Shown: piece after piece, positions 52,680 to 61,517 of the stretch
Layout of the letters: each line of letters begins with the position of its first letter
How positions within the stretch are numbered: position 1 is the stretch's first letter
NCBI GenBank assembly: GCA_000525025.1
Contig: JCKJ01000001.1
Location: 124,001 to 188,000, forward strand
DNA: 64,000 nt
Source of the DNA: Methylophilaceae bacterium 11
Lineage (GTDB): Bacteria; Pseudomonadota; Gammaproteobacteria; Burkholderiales; Methylophilaceae
Direction of reading: 5' to 3'
The notes under the pieces: generated by a model
Database searches by the model: none
The model's input: the letters and a program-made list of their open reading frames with translations, nothing else
What the model was told of the DNA's origin: nothing
Position numbers and translations under genes: made by a program

Positions 52680-53186
52680 ATGCGCACGATTACTGGTTTT
52701 CAGCCAATAGCAGTGCCGTCTGCACATACTCTTGTTTTGGGGAGCATGCCCGGCGTGCTTTCCCTCAAGGCCAATCAATATTATGCCCATCCGCGTAACG
52801 CATTCTGGTCCATCATGGCCAGTATTTGCGGATTCAGCCCTGAGCTGCCATACCTGCACCGGGTAGAGCAGCTGCAAGCCGCGGATATTGCGCTGTGGGA
52901 TGTGCTGCATACTTGCGTGCGTCCCGGCAGCCTTGATAGTGCGATTGAAGAGGGGTCGCGCGTACCGAATGACTTTGCGGCATTTTTCCAACAGCACCCA
53001 CATATCAGGCTGGTGGGGTTTAACGGTGCAGAGGCAGAAAAAAGTTTTAACGCGTATATATTGCCTCAATTAAACGTCAGCGGTATCCATTTTGTCCGCC
53101 TTCCTTCGACAAGCCCAGCCCATGCTGCACTGACTTTAGCGCAAAAAATCACGGCGTGGCGAGAAGCGCTTTGCATCAAGCCTTAG
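52680..53186 (+). CDS. Hypoxanthine/uracil-DNA glycosylase (Mug-related, family 6)
   Basis: The 168-residue protein has the UDG-superfamily signature GSMPGVLSLKANQYYAHPRNAFW and the second motif LPSTSPAHA, as in DNA-deoxyinosine glycosylases of family 6 and close to Mug. It would remove deaminated bases from DNA in the cytosol. Key residues Asn in HPRN and Ser/Pro/His in STSPAH are present. The stop overlaps the end of a membrane-protein gene on the opposite strand by 11 bases. It is likely cotranscribed with cfa. Confidence 0.9.
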   Translation: MRTITGFQPIAVPSAHTLVLGSMPGVLSLKANQYYAHPRNAFWSIMASICGFSPELPYLHRVEQLQAADIALWDVLHTCVRPGSLDSAIEEGSRVPNDFAAFFQQHPHIRLVGFNGAEAEKSFNAYILPQLNVSGIHFVRLPSTSPAHAALTLAQKITAWREALCIKP

Positions 53187-53538
53187 TCAATGCAGACTGT
53201 GGCCTTGCAATCACAGGAAATGCGATACCAATGATGATGGCGAGTAGATGGTAGCTGGAAGATACGTATGGGATCGCGCTTAACCTAGGGATGAATTCAA
53301 AAGCGATAGCAACCGCAGGTAACGCTACCAGCCACTGCTTGCCGATCAGTGCGCCTCTTACTACGCATATCCAACATAGCGCTAGCAATGCGCACAGCAC
53401 CACCATCCACTGTATATGCAATATATTGGGCGAGTGTGAGGCAGATGCTGCGCTGGCCAGCGGTAAATAATAGGTAGGTAACATCAACAAAATGTATGAC
53501 ACGACAAATGTTGTATTGTTGGCGAATGCTTTATTCAT
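53176..53538 (-). CDS. Small multipass membrane protein, unknown
   Basis: The 120 residues contain about four hydrophobic segments (VVSYILLMLPTYYLPLA, WMVVLCALLALCWICVV, WLVALPAVAIAFEFIP, LLAIIIGIAFPVIA) and no recognisable domain. It lies three bases downstream of rnk on the same strand and overlaps the glycosylase gene at its end. The function is not known. Confidence 0.65.
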   Translation of the reverse strand: MNKAFANNTTFVVSYILLMLPTYYLPLASAASASHSPNILHIQWMVVLCALLALCWICVVRGALIGKQWLVALPAVAIAFEFIPRLSAIPYVSSSYHLLAIIIGIAFPVIARPQSALTKA

Positions 53539-53541
53539 GGT

Positions 53542-53919
53542 TTACGCTTCCTTTTGATTGGGTATGGCAACACTTAACACTCTTAAACTTCTGGATCGAT
53601 TATTGGGGAATGACCAATCGATGGATTGGCCTTCCCTTAAGCCCAATAGCGCAAGACCGACTGGTGAAAGTACAGAGATTTTTCCATGCTCCACATTGGC
53701 ATCTTCTGGAAACACCAGTTCCACCTCTCTCCTAAGGCCGTTGCTTTCATCCAAGTAGGTCACGCGCGCATTCATGCTAACAACGTTGGTGGGGACTTGA
53801 TCCGCTGGCACTACATAGGCGCGGCTGAGTTCATAGGCCAATAGCGCACTATTTTCTAGCCTAGCCAGGCGGATATAGTCTTTATCTGAAATGATTAAAT
53901 CTTCTGGTTCCATTGTCAT
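53542..53919 (-). CDS. rnk: Rnk-like GreA/GreB-family nucleoside diphosphate kinase regulator
   Basis: The 125-residue protein has a short N-terminal helix (ISDKDYIRLARLENS) and a C-terminal FKBP-like fold of GreA/GreB type (VVSMNARVTYLDESNGLRREVELVFPEDA, SVLSPVGLALLGLREGQSIDW). It lacks the long coiled coil of Gre factors, as Rnk does, so it probably binds RNA polymerase without stimulating cleavage. Length fits Rnk. Two ATGs are close (53919 and 53913). The membrane-protein gene follows immediately. Confidence 0.88.
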   Translation of the reverse strand: MTMEPEDLIISDKDYIRLARLENSALLAYELSRAYVVPADQVPTNVVSMNARVTYLDESNGLRREVELVFPEDANVEHGKISVLSPVGLALLGLREGQSIDWSFPNNRSRSLRVLSVAIPNQKEA

Positions 53920-54046
53920 CTCTATCGTTGTGTTACAAGCAATTTCCCGTATGGGTTGGTGATGGCTGAATCATAATGTGTTTACATCAATATAATTAGC
54001 CCTTGCAATCGCACATAATTGTTTCCTATGGCGCTACAATAGCGCT

Positions 54047-54952
54047 ATGTATGATTTAAATTTAATGATTATTTTTGCCCAGGTTGTGAACGAGCAAAGC
54101 TTCTCTGCCGCCGCCAGAAAACTGGGTGTTTCCAGATCGTCCGTCAGCAAAGCGGTTGCAAAGTTAGAACATGCACTGGGCGCAAGTTTGCTTAACCGAA
54201 GTACGCGTCACTTGAGTTTGACCGAAGTGGGCACAGCCTTTTTTGATTACTGCACACGCATTAACTATGAGGCGGATCAAGCCCATAAAATGATAGAAAG
54301 CCTGAATGCGCAGCCACGCGGAGTGTTGAAAGTGGCCGCTTCAGTTGCTTTCGGCACGCTACATATCGCACCGGCAGTCGGGGATTTTATGCGGCGCTAT
54401 CCGGAGCTGACCATTGATATGACGATTACCGATAGAGTCGTCGACTTGGCAGAAGAGGGATATGACGTGGTGATTTGCGTGACGCGCGATTTGCCTTTGG
54501 CCTTAGTGGCGAGAAAGCTAGCGCCAATCCGCCGCAAAATTTGCGCAACACCTACTTACTTTGATGAGTTTGGTGTGCCTACTTTCCCACAAGATTTAGT
54601 GCATCACAACTGTCTGGATTATATTCACTCTGGTGATAGGGGGCTGTGGCGCTTACGTGGCCCTGAAGGCGATGTGTCTGTGCCTGTCTCTGGCAGGTTG
54701 CGCATCAACGATGATGAAGCCTTATCGCAAGTCGTGTTGGGTGGGTTCGGCTTAGCGTTACTGCCTACATACATTATCGGTAAAGATATTCAGGCCAAGC
54801 GCCTCAAGTCGGTGTTATCCGAATATATTCCGGTGGAGCAGCATGTCTATGCGATGTATCTGCCCAAGCGTAATTTACCGTTGAAAATTCGTGTGTTGAT
54901 TGATTTTTTAATAGAGCGCTTTGGCGCGGAGCCATATTGGGATAAAGAGTAA
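54047..54952 (+). CDS. LysR-family transcriptional regulator
   Basis: The 301 residues have an N-terminal winged helix-turn-helix (MIIFAQVVNEQSFSAAARKLGVSRSSVSKAVAKLE) and a typical substrate-binding domain (LKVAASVAFGTLHIAPAVGDFMRRYPEL). The C-terminal YAMYLPKRNLPLKIRVLIDFL is common in the CrgA/DsdC-like branch of LysR proteins. The inducer and targets are unknown. It is divergent from rnk and 113 bases ahead of a PepSY gene, which is one candidate target. Confidence 0.92.
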   Translation: MYDLNLMIIFAQVVNEQSFSAAARKLGVSRSSVSKAVAKLEHALGASLLNRSTRHLSLTEVGTAFFDYCTRINYEADQAHKMIESLNAQPRGVLKVAASVAFGTLHIAPAVGDFMRRYPELTIDMTITDRVVDLAEEGYDVVICVTRDLPLALVARKLAPIRRKICATPTYFDEFGVPTFPQDLVHHNCLDYIHSGDRGLWRLRGPEGDVSVPVSGRLRINDDEALSQVVLGGFGLALLPTYIIGKDIQAKRLKSVLSEYIPVEQHVYAMYLPKRNLPLKIRVLIDFLIERFGAEPYWDKE

Positions 54953-55065
54953 TGCTTACGCACTGAGTCGGCTAGCAATAGATTCTCAGCCTGCTGCCAA
55001 TTTTAAGCTTGTATTCAGGTTGGGGGCGTAGAGTGGGTCTCACATTCACTCAATGGAGAAATAGT

Positions 55066-55386
55066 ATGAAAAAATCAGTGCAAACCCTTTTGATGGCAAC
55101 CGCCATTTCTTTTGCCATATTTGGCCCCGCCCATGCGGATGACGATGATTTGCAAGAGATGGAGTCTATTTCAAAATCATTTGGCTTGATCCCTTTGGAA
55201 CAAGCCAAAGCGACTGCATTACAAGCCAAGCCAGGTGTGATTAAAGATGCTGAACTTGAGAACCGCACCTTTGAAAAAGGCTGGGATTATGAGTTTGAAG
55301 TGGTCGATGCAGATGGTAAGGAGTGGGAAGTCAATGTGGACGCAAAAACCGGTAAAGTGCGCAACATCAAACGCGATTGGTTCTAG
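55066..55386 (+). CDS. Secreted PepSY-domain protein
   Basis: The 106-residue protein has a signal peptide (cleavage near PAHADDDD) and one PepSY domain (IPLEQAKATALQAKPGVIKDAEL, then WDYEFEVVDADGKEWEVNVDAKTG). I start it at the ATG at 55066 after GGAGAA. PepSY proteins are periplasmic and often regulate proteases or two-component sensors. It faces the sensor kinase gene across a 16-base gap, with a second PepSY gene on the far side of the regulator pair. Confidence 0.9.
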   Translation: MKKSVQTLLMATAISFAIFGPAHADDDDLQEMESISKSFGLIPLEQAKATALQAKPGVIKDAELENRTFEKGWDYEFEVVDADGKEWEVNVDAKTGKVRNIKRDWF

Positions 55387-55402
55387 CCGAACATTTTAAC
55401 GC

Positions 55403-56734
55403 TCAACCTTCATGCGCGTTAAATCTAATTTCCACCCGTAGGCCGCCCAGTGCGGCCGATCTGCCAAAGCTCAAGTGCGCACCATAGCTATCGACAATAT
55501 CGTGTGCGATGGCCAATCCAAGACCGCTGCCTGGTATGGATTCATCTGCACGAAAACCACGACGCGTCAGTAAATTAAGCTCATGCTCGGCACATCCCGG
55601 CCCATCATCTTCAATGACAAAAATCGTGGTATTGCTCCCGCTGATGGTCAGCGATACGCTGCTGCGGCACCATTTGCATGCATTGTCGAGCAGGTTCCCC
55701 AATATTTCTAACAGGTCTTCCCGGTCACCATGAAAACGTGCATCCGGTGTGATTTCCCACATGATATTGACCGCTTTGGCCTGATAAATTTGCCGTAGGG
55801 TGTGCACCAGCTGTGCAATTTCTGCTTTCAAATCTACTCTGCGTGCAGGGTGCGTATCGCCTAGTAAACGTGCACGTTTAAGTTCATGCTCGATAGTGTG
55901 GCTAATGGATGTGGTTGTGCGATAAATGTCGTTGCGTATTTCCGGAAGCATTTCCATCTCTGGTCGTTCAGCCGCCTGATTCAGCAGTGTCAGCTTGGTT
56001 TTAAGCGCATGTGCAAGATTGCCTAACGATTCTCTGGAACGTCTGGATTTATGTTGCACGGCGATCAAAAGGCGATTCATCTCTTCAATCAGCGGGGCTA
56101 CTTCTTGTGGGCCATTATTGTTAATCTGACTTTCTTCGCCACTGGTCAGCTTGGCTATGTTGTCCTTGATTTGCTGCAAAGGTCGCAGTGCGTTCAGTAC
56201 TACCAGCCGTTGTATGGCCAGCAAAGTAAATAACCCTAATAAAGAAACGACAGCATAGAGTATTTGAAAACGCATCACGCCAGCTTTGAGTGATGCCAGA
56301 TTTTCTGCCACCGCAATGGTGATGACCCCTTGTTGTTTTTGGTAACCGTGCACGACAACGAGCAAAGGTTGTTGCTCAGGGCCATTGATATAGCGCTTGG
56401 TATGGGCGCCGGTGGTTAACTGTTGGATAGGTAAATCGACATCCCACAAAGAGCGGGAGGTGTGGCGCTGCTTGCCAGAAAATATCACATAATAATGACC
56501 AGAAAAAGGCCGCTGATACACCGCACTGACATGTTTTGCATCCAGCAATAACTGTCCTGAAGCATCGAATTCTGTGCCCGCCAGCAAGCTTTCGCCCTCT
56601 CGCTGTAAGCGCTCGACCAGCTGGTCCTCTGTAAGCTTATTGATGGCATAAGTCACAATGGCCCATTGCAATGTCAGCAATGCAACCAGACTGATAATCA
56701 GCCCCCAAGAGAGGTGGCGCTTGAGAGAAATCAT
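55403..56734 (-). CDS. PhoQ/QseC-type sensor histidine kinase
   Basis: The 443-residue membrane kinase has a periplasmic domain between two helices (about 10-30 and 157-178), a HAMP-like segment (LRPLQQIKDNIAKLT) and a dimerisation H-box with LGNLAHALKTKLTLL. The catalytic domain shows GNLLDNACKW (N-box), EDDGPGC and GSGLGLAI. The H-box has KTK where the family has KTP, so the conserved proline after the histidine is lysine. It overlaps the response-regulator stop by four bases. The genes form a PepSY-regulator-kinase operon. The signal may be periplasmic metal or peptide, by analogy only. Confidence 0.9.
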   Translation of the reverse strand: MISLKRHLSWGLIISLVALLTLQWAIVTYAINKLTEDQLVERLQREGESLLAGTEFDASGQLLLDAKHVSAVYQRPFSGHYYVIFSGKQRHTSRSLWDVDLPIQQLTTGAHTKRYINGPEQQPLLVVVHGYQKQQGVITIAVAENLASLKAGVMRFQILYAVVSLLGLFTLLAIQRLVVLNALRPLQQIKDNIAKLTSGEESQINNNGPQEVAPLIEEMNRLLIAVQHKSRRSRESLGNLAHALKTKLTLLNQAAERPEMEMLPEIRNDIYRTTTSISHTIEHELKRARLLGDTHPARRVDLKAEIAQLVHTLRQIYQAKAVNIMWEITPDARFHGDREDLLEILGNLLDNACKWCRSSVSLTISGSNTTIFVIEDDGPGCAEHELNLLTRRGFRADESIPGSGLGLAIAHDIVDSYGAHLSFGRSAALGGLRVEIRFNAHEG

Positions 56735-57399
56735 GTGCGTTTGGCCCCAAATACATAACCTTGGCCACGCTTGGTTTGAATTAAATCATTGCCGATTTTT
56801 TGGCGTAAACGATTCACGTACACTTCAATCACGTTGCTGTCTTTGTCTTCGTCATATTCATACACATGGGCGGTGAGTGCCGTTTTGGAGAGCACGTGAC
56901 CGGGGTGCAGCATAAAGTAGCGTAATAATCTGAATTCGGTGCCTGTGAGGTCGTGACGCTCACCATTCTCCAGTACGACTGCTTGCGATTGTTCATCCAA
57001 GCTAAAGTGATCATGTTGCAACTCTCCGCTGACCACACCAGCACTGCGCTTCAACACGGCACTGATACGGGCTAATAGTTCTTCAATCTGAAAAGGCTTG
57101 CTAATGTAATCATCTGCGCCTGCATTAAAGCCCGCCACTTTTTCCTGCCAACTGCCGCGCGCGGTCAAAATAATGACCGGTATGCGGCAATCACCGTTGC
57201 GCCAGTTTCCAAGGACTTCTAGCCCTGAACGCTTTGGCAAACCTAGGTCCAACACAATCAAGTCATAGGGCTCTAATGTCCCCTGTATTTCTGCCTCTAC
57301 GCCATCGGTGGTTAAATCCACGGCATAGCCGGCTCTTTGCAACGCAGCCTGTAGCTGTGGGCCCAGCGTAGGGTCATCTTCCGCCAACAGTAAACGCAT
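56731..57399 (-). CDS. OmpR-family response regulator (PhoP/QseB-like)
   Basis: The 222 residues hold a receiver (LLAEDDP, phosphoacceptor D in IVLDLGLP, T in ILTARG, K in YISKPF) and a winged-helix DNA-binding domain (LTGTEFRLLRYFMLHPGHVLSKTAL, then NVIEVYVNRLRQKIG). It is the partner of the kinase immediately downstream (ATGA overlap). The upstream PepSY gene ends two bases before its start. Its target is unknown, but both PepSY genes are likely candidates. Confidence 0.93.
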   Translation of the reverse strand: MRLLLAEDDPTLGPQLQAALQRAGYAVDLTTDGVEAEIQGTLEPYDLIVLDLGLPKRSGLEVLGNWRNGDCRIPVIILTARGSWQEKVAGFNAGADDYISKPFQIEELLARISAVLKRSAGVVSGELQHDHFSLDEQSQAVVLENGERHDLTGTEFRLLRYFMLHPGHVLSKTALTAHVYEYDEDKDSNVIEVYVNRLRQKIGNDLIQTKRGQGYVFGAKRT

Positions 57400-57401
57400 A
57401 A

Positions 57402-57770
57402 TCAGTCGTCTTGCTCCATCTTGATCAGCTTGCCGGTTTTGGCATCAAGTTTCAGCTCCCACACCAGCCCTTTGTCATCGAGTATTTCTACCTCGTACAC
57501 ATATGCGCCATGTTTGCGTTCAAGCTCGGTTTCCAAAATCTCCCCGGGCTTGAGTGCTTTGGCTGCTTTGGTGATTTTTTCAAGCGAGAGAATTTGCCCG
57601 GAGGCTGACAACTTACGAGCAGTCGCCGGGCTTTCTCCAGCGCTGATGGGCTGAACGGTAAACCATACTAACGCGATAGCTAGCGGTGCTATCACGAGTA
57701 ACACGCGGACTGATAGCGCCTTGGCGCATGCAGATACGCATTTGTTAAAGTAATAATTGTCAGTATTCAT
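57402..57770 (-). CDS. PepSY-domain protein of the two-component operon
   Basis: The 122-residue protein has an N-terminal hydrophobic signal or anchor (VLLVIAPLAIALVWFTV) and a PepSY domain (ISLEKITKAAKALKPGEILETELERKHG-like region, YVYEVEILDDKGLVWELKLDAKTG). It is the first gene of the operon with the response regulator and kinase. Its likely role is periplasmic, modulating the kinase. The ATG at 57770 has a long polar leader before the hydrophobic stretch, so the true start may be slightly downstream. Confidence 0.85.
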   Translation of the reverse strand: MNTDNYYFNKCVSACAKALSVRVLLVIAPLAIALVWFTVQPISAGESPATARKLSASGQILSLEKITKAAKALKPGEILETELERKHGAYVYEVEILDDKGLVWELKLDAKTGKLIKMEQDD

Positions 57771-57989
57771 AACGCCATTTTAGACCGTTGTTCACAACGC
57801 GAGAAGGTTTAGGGATGATGCTTAATGTTAACGCCAGAAACTTAATTCAAGCTGAATATTGGGACTTGGTGTTTAAAGCGGACATCTCTATATGTTGTGA
57901 TCGAATAGAGGATGAATTAATTCTAAAAGTATATGCCTAAGTTGTATCTGATTCATCTACACTGACTTATATAGCTAGGATATTGATTG

Positions 57990-58592
57990 ATGGAACTGCA
58001 AAAGCACCGAACACCTGAAGATCTACGTGACCATATCGCGCTTAGTTTCACTAAGTTTTTACGCTATTTTGCAGACACGTTTTTTAGTGGACGCTATGGT
58101 CACCGTGCCGTTGTACTAGAAACTGTAGCCGCCGTGCCAGGTATGGTAGGGGGTGCGCTGCAACATTTAAAATCTTTACGCACCATGCAGCCGGATCGTG
58201 GCTGGATAAAAACATTGTTAGATGAAGCTGAAAATGAACGTATGCACTTGATGACGTTTATTGAGATTGCCAAGCCCAATGGATTTGAGCGTTTTTTAGT
58301 GATATTGGCGCAAGGTGTTTTTTACAATTTCTTCTTTGTGCTGTATGTGTTTTCGCCTAAAACCGCACATCGCGTCGTCGGATATTTTGAAGAAGAAGCA
58401 GTGATCAGCTATACCGAGTATTTGGCGGGTATTGAAAATGGCACTTACGAAAATGTTCCAGCACCACAAATTGCTATTGATTATTGGAAGCTTGCGCCAG
58501 ATGCGCGCTTGAAGGATGTAGTGATAGTTGTCCGCAATGATGAAGCCGGACATCGCGATGTGAACCACGATTTTGCCAATCAACTCAGTTAA
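57990..58592 (+). CDS. Alternative oxidase (di-iron ubiquinol oxidase)
   Basis: The 200-residue protein has all di-iron ligands of the alternative oxidase family: E in [11 protein letters not shown], ExxH in [12 protein letters not shown] in [14 protein letters not shown], and ExxH in [11 protein letters not shown]. The [19 protein letters not shown] and [11 protein letters not shown] blocks match plant and bacterial enzymes. It oxidises ubiquinol and reduces oxygen to water without pumping protons, at the cytosolic face of the membrane. I start it at the ATG at 57990, not the TTG just before. It stands alone, with no cytochrome genes adjacent. Confidence 0.94.
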   Translation: MELQKHRTPEDLRDHIALSFTKFLRYFADTFFSGRYGHRAVVLETVAAVPGMVGGALQHLKSLRTMQPDRGWIKTLLDEAENERMHLMTFIEIAKPNGFERFLVILAQGVFYNFFFVLYVFSPKTAHRVVGYFEEEAVISYTEYLAGIENGTYENVPAPQIAIDYWKLAPDARLKDVVIVVRNDEAGHRDVNHDFANQLS

Positions 58593-58602
58593 AACGCTTG
58601 CG

Positions 58603-61377
58603 TTACTTAGTCTTTTTAGGTGGCTTTTTAGTATTAATCCAACGCAAAAACGTATCAACAGGCATCGGCTTGGCAATCCAATAACCTTGTGCGATATCAC
58701 AGCCTAACTCGACGAGTCTGTCCCACTGTTCCTGTGTTTCCACGCCCTCTGCAACTACTTTTTTATCCAGCGCGTGCGCTAAATCAATAGTGGAACGCAC
58801 AATCATCAAAGACTCTTTGCTCAACAACATATTGCTCACAAACGATTGATCAATTTTAATGAACTGCACCGGGAGTCGTTGCAGGTAGCTGAGCGATGAA
58901 TAGCCCGTTCCAAAATCATCAATACTCAGGGGAATGTCTTGCTCACGTAATAGGTGCAATATCTCCAAGGCATGCTGCGCGTCATCCATGACGGAAGTTT
59001 CCGTGACTTCAATCTCCAAAAGATTTGCGCCTATGTTCCACTTGGTTTTTAAGTCGTGGATTCTCTCTACTAGATCTTCCTCGTGTAAGTTGCGTGCTGA
59101 GAGATTGATGGCGATTGGCATCACAAAACCAGCGCTTTCCCAAGTGTGCATCAATTGCATCGCCGTATCGATGACCCATTGAGTGATGGGCTTAATCAAC
59201 CCGATTTGCTCAGCCAGTGGAATAAATTCACTGGGCGAGATCAACCCACGTTCAGGGTGGTTCCAACGTATGAGTCCTTCAACACCACATGTCTTACCCG
59301 TGTTGAATTCCACTTTGGGTTGCAGGTAAAGCGCGAGTTGGTTTTGATCGATGCCACGCCTAAGTTCTGCTGCCAGTGCTAAACGATGCGGTTTGTCTGA
59401 ATCCTGCGTGTGATCAAACATTCGGTAGCGGACACCTTTTTTCTTAGCCTGACGTACTGCAAAATCGGTATGTCGATATAAATCATGAGGTGTTAACCCG
59501 TGCTCTGGAAACATGGCGATACCGATTTTTGCAGAGATATCGAGTGCAATGTCCGAGATCACAATCGGCTGCGCTAATAAAGATTCAAGCTGATTCACCA
59601 ATCTCACTGCATCATCGGCGCTGCTATTGTGCAATAAAATCCCAAACTCATCACCGCGTAGTCTGGCTATGTTGCTTGTAGCAGGTGCTACTCGCTTTAA
59701 TCGCTCTGCAAATTCTTGGAGTACTTGGTCGCCTTTACTAAACCCTAGCGCATCGTTGATTTCACTTAATTTTTCGATATTGATCTGCACGAGCGGAAAA
59801 GACTGATTCGTGCGTTTTCCTGATTCTATGGCTTCAATGAGCAGGTCGGTAAACTGAGTTTCATTGGGTAAGCCAGTCAGGGCATCAAAATGCGTCAGTT
59901 TGTAAAACGCTAATTCAGCTAATTTTCTATCGGTGATATCAGCAATGAGCACATAATAGCCGCCAATCACGCCATCCATATTGGTGGTGGGTACATAGTT
60001 AACCATCTGCCAAACATTCGGGAACGGCTCCCAATCATAGTGAATAGATTTACCTAGTAGCGCCTGAGCTATATGCGGGGCCGCCTTTTGGTAACGCTCA
60101 TCGCCAAGCGCTTCTTTTACACTTAACCCTTGAATGTTACTCGTGTCTGGTGTAAAAAACCGATCAATATATCTTTGGTTGGCATAGACATATCGCTGCT
60201 GCGCATCCACGTAAGCAATGAGCGCAGGCACATTGTCCGTCACTTTACGTAGGTTTTCTGCGCTAGCTTGCAACTCAGCTGTGCGTGCTTCAACCTCTTT
60301 CTCAAGCCGATTGTTTTGCGTTTGAATATCACGCTCGGCCTCACGCTCTATGCTGACATCTCTGAACACAAGTACAACGCCAACCACCACTCCAGAGGAA
60401 TCTAGTATGGGCGCCGCACTGTCGGCAATTGGACGCGTAATACCATGACGGTCAACTAGTACGGTGTTCTTTTCTAAGCCTTGCACCGCTTTAGTTTCAA
60501 TGGCGGTTTGGATAGGGATAGAAGAAGGACGGCCAGTGAGCTCGCTAAATATTTTAAACACCTCTTCAATCGGGCGGCCTTCTGCGGCAGAAAAATGCCA
60601 GCCAGTTAATTGCTCTGCAATGGGATTCATGCGGGTGATACATCCATTGGTATCTGTCGCGATTACACCGTCTCCAATAGAGTGGAGCGTTGTGGACAGT
60701 CTATTTTCATTTTCGGCTAATGCTTTACGGCTTGAATAGAGATCTTTTAGCTGTTTTAAGATGAGGAAAAATGTAGAAAAAAGCAGCGCTAAAAGCAATG
60801 TGCCGGAAAATAAAAGGGCAGCGATACTCAACTGCCGGGTTCTATCTTGTTCAATCAAGCGTTGTTTTAATAACTGCCGCTCTTCGTTCTCCATGTCTTG
60901 CCACAAATGGTAGATACGATCGCGAGTCTCTTGCAAGGGAGTTCTCGCGATATAGGCATTAGCAGCTTCCAAGCCTTGGCTTTTTCTCAGATACACCATG
61001 TGCCTGGCAATTGTTAGGCGCTCATCGATCACCTCCCGGATTTGTTGCCAGCGAAGTTGCTGAATGGGGTTATCAACAGTTGCTTGCTTAATGAGGTGTA
61101 GGGATTTTTCTCTTGATTGGATGACTTGATCGCGCTCGGCAATGCGCTTTTCATCGCCGGTAATTCTGTAGGTTTGCGTGCTTAACTCTATTTGAATCGT
61201 GTCAGACTTGGCTTGCACAACATTATTGAGCACTTCGTGTGTGTGTTGCACCCACACCATTGCATCTGCAGCGTTTTTGGATAAGTGCAATGCCGCGGCT
61301 ATAATTGCAAGCACGATAAAACAAGCTACACCGAACACTGATAGCAATTTCTCATGAAATGCGTAATAAGCCTTCAA
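58603..61377 (-). CDS. CHASE3-PAS-GGDEF-EAL membrane protein
   Basis: The 924 residues have two membrane helices (about 12-32 and 187-207) enclosing a periplasmic CHASE3 sensor, then two PAS domains (about 225-345 and 375-490), a GGDEF domain and an EAL domain. The GGDEF motif is degenerate (RLRGDEFGILL, first glycine replaced) and there is no I-site RxxD, so cyclase activity is doubtful. The EAL domain reads VEGLIRWNHP (EGL variant) but keeps NLSARN, TET, DDFGTGYSSL, KIDQSFV and AEGVET, so phosphodiesterase activity is likely. It converges with the alternative oxidase gene and ends 10 bases from it. Confidence 0.9.
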   Translation of the reverse strand: MKAYYAFHEKLLSVFGVACFIVLAIIAAALHLSKNAADAMVWVQHTHEVLNNVVQAKSDTIQIELSTQTYRITGDEKRIAERDQVIQSREKSLHLIKQATVDNPIQQLRWQQIREVIDERLTIARHMVYLRKSQGLEAANAYIARTPLQETRDRIYHLWQDMENEERQLLKQRLIEQDRTRQLSIAALLFSGTLLLALLFSTFFLILKQLKDLYSSRKALAENENRLSTTLHSIGDGVIATDTNGCITRMNPIAEQLTGWHFSAAEGRPIEEVFKIFSELTGRPSSIPIQTAIETKAVQGLEKNTVLVDRHGITRPIADSAAPILDSSGVVVGVVLVFRDVSIEREAERDIQTQNNRLEKEVEARTAELQASAENLRKVTDNVPALIAYVDAQQRYVYANQRYIDRFFTPDTSNIQGLSVKEALGDERYQKAAPHIAQALLGKSIHYDWEPFPNVWQMVNYVPTTNMDGVIGGYYVLIADITDRKLAELAFYKLTHFDALTGLPNETQFTDLLIEAIESGKRTNQSFPLVQINIEKLSEINDALGFSKGDQVLQEFAERLKRVAPATSNIARLRGDEFGILLHNSSADDAVRLVNQLESLLAQPIVISDIALDISAKIGIAMFPEHGLTPHDLYRHTDFAVRQAKKKGVRYRMFDHTQDSDKPHRLALAAELRRGIDQNQLALYLQPKVEFNTGKTCGVEGLIRWNHPERGLISPSEFIPLAEQIGLIKPITQWVIDTAMQLMHTWESAGFVMPIAINLSARNLHEEDLVERIHDLKTKWNIGANLLEIEVTETSVMDDAQHALEILHLLREQDIPLSIDDFGTGYSSLSYLQRLPVQFIKIDQSFVSNMLLSKESLMIVRSTIDLAHALDKKVVAEGVETQEQWDRLVELGCDIAQGYWIAKPMPVDTFLRWINTKKPPKKTK

Positions 61378-61517
61378 TATAGTTCCAAATTAACAATGGT
61401 TATTATTTTGTTTTATTGTAAATGAACTTTTACAAATATTGAAAATTGTCCATTAAAATTAATTGCTTAGTTTAGGTCGGACCTTTTTCTGATGTTGTTG
61501 TACGGATTTCCTGTTTT

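Noticed and set aside
52469-52798. 109-residue open frame across the cfa and glycosylase genes
   Set aside because: It is out of frame with two well-supported genes and has no domain.
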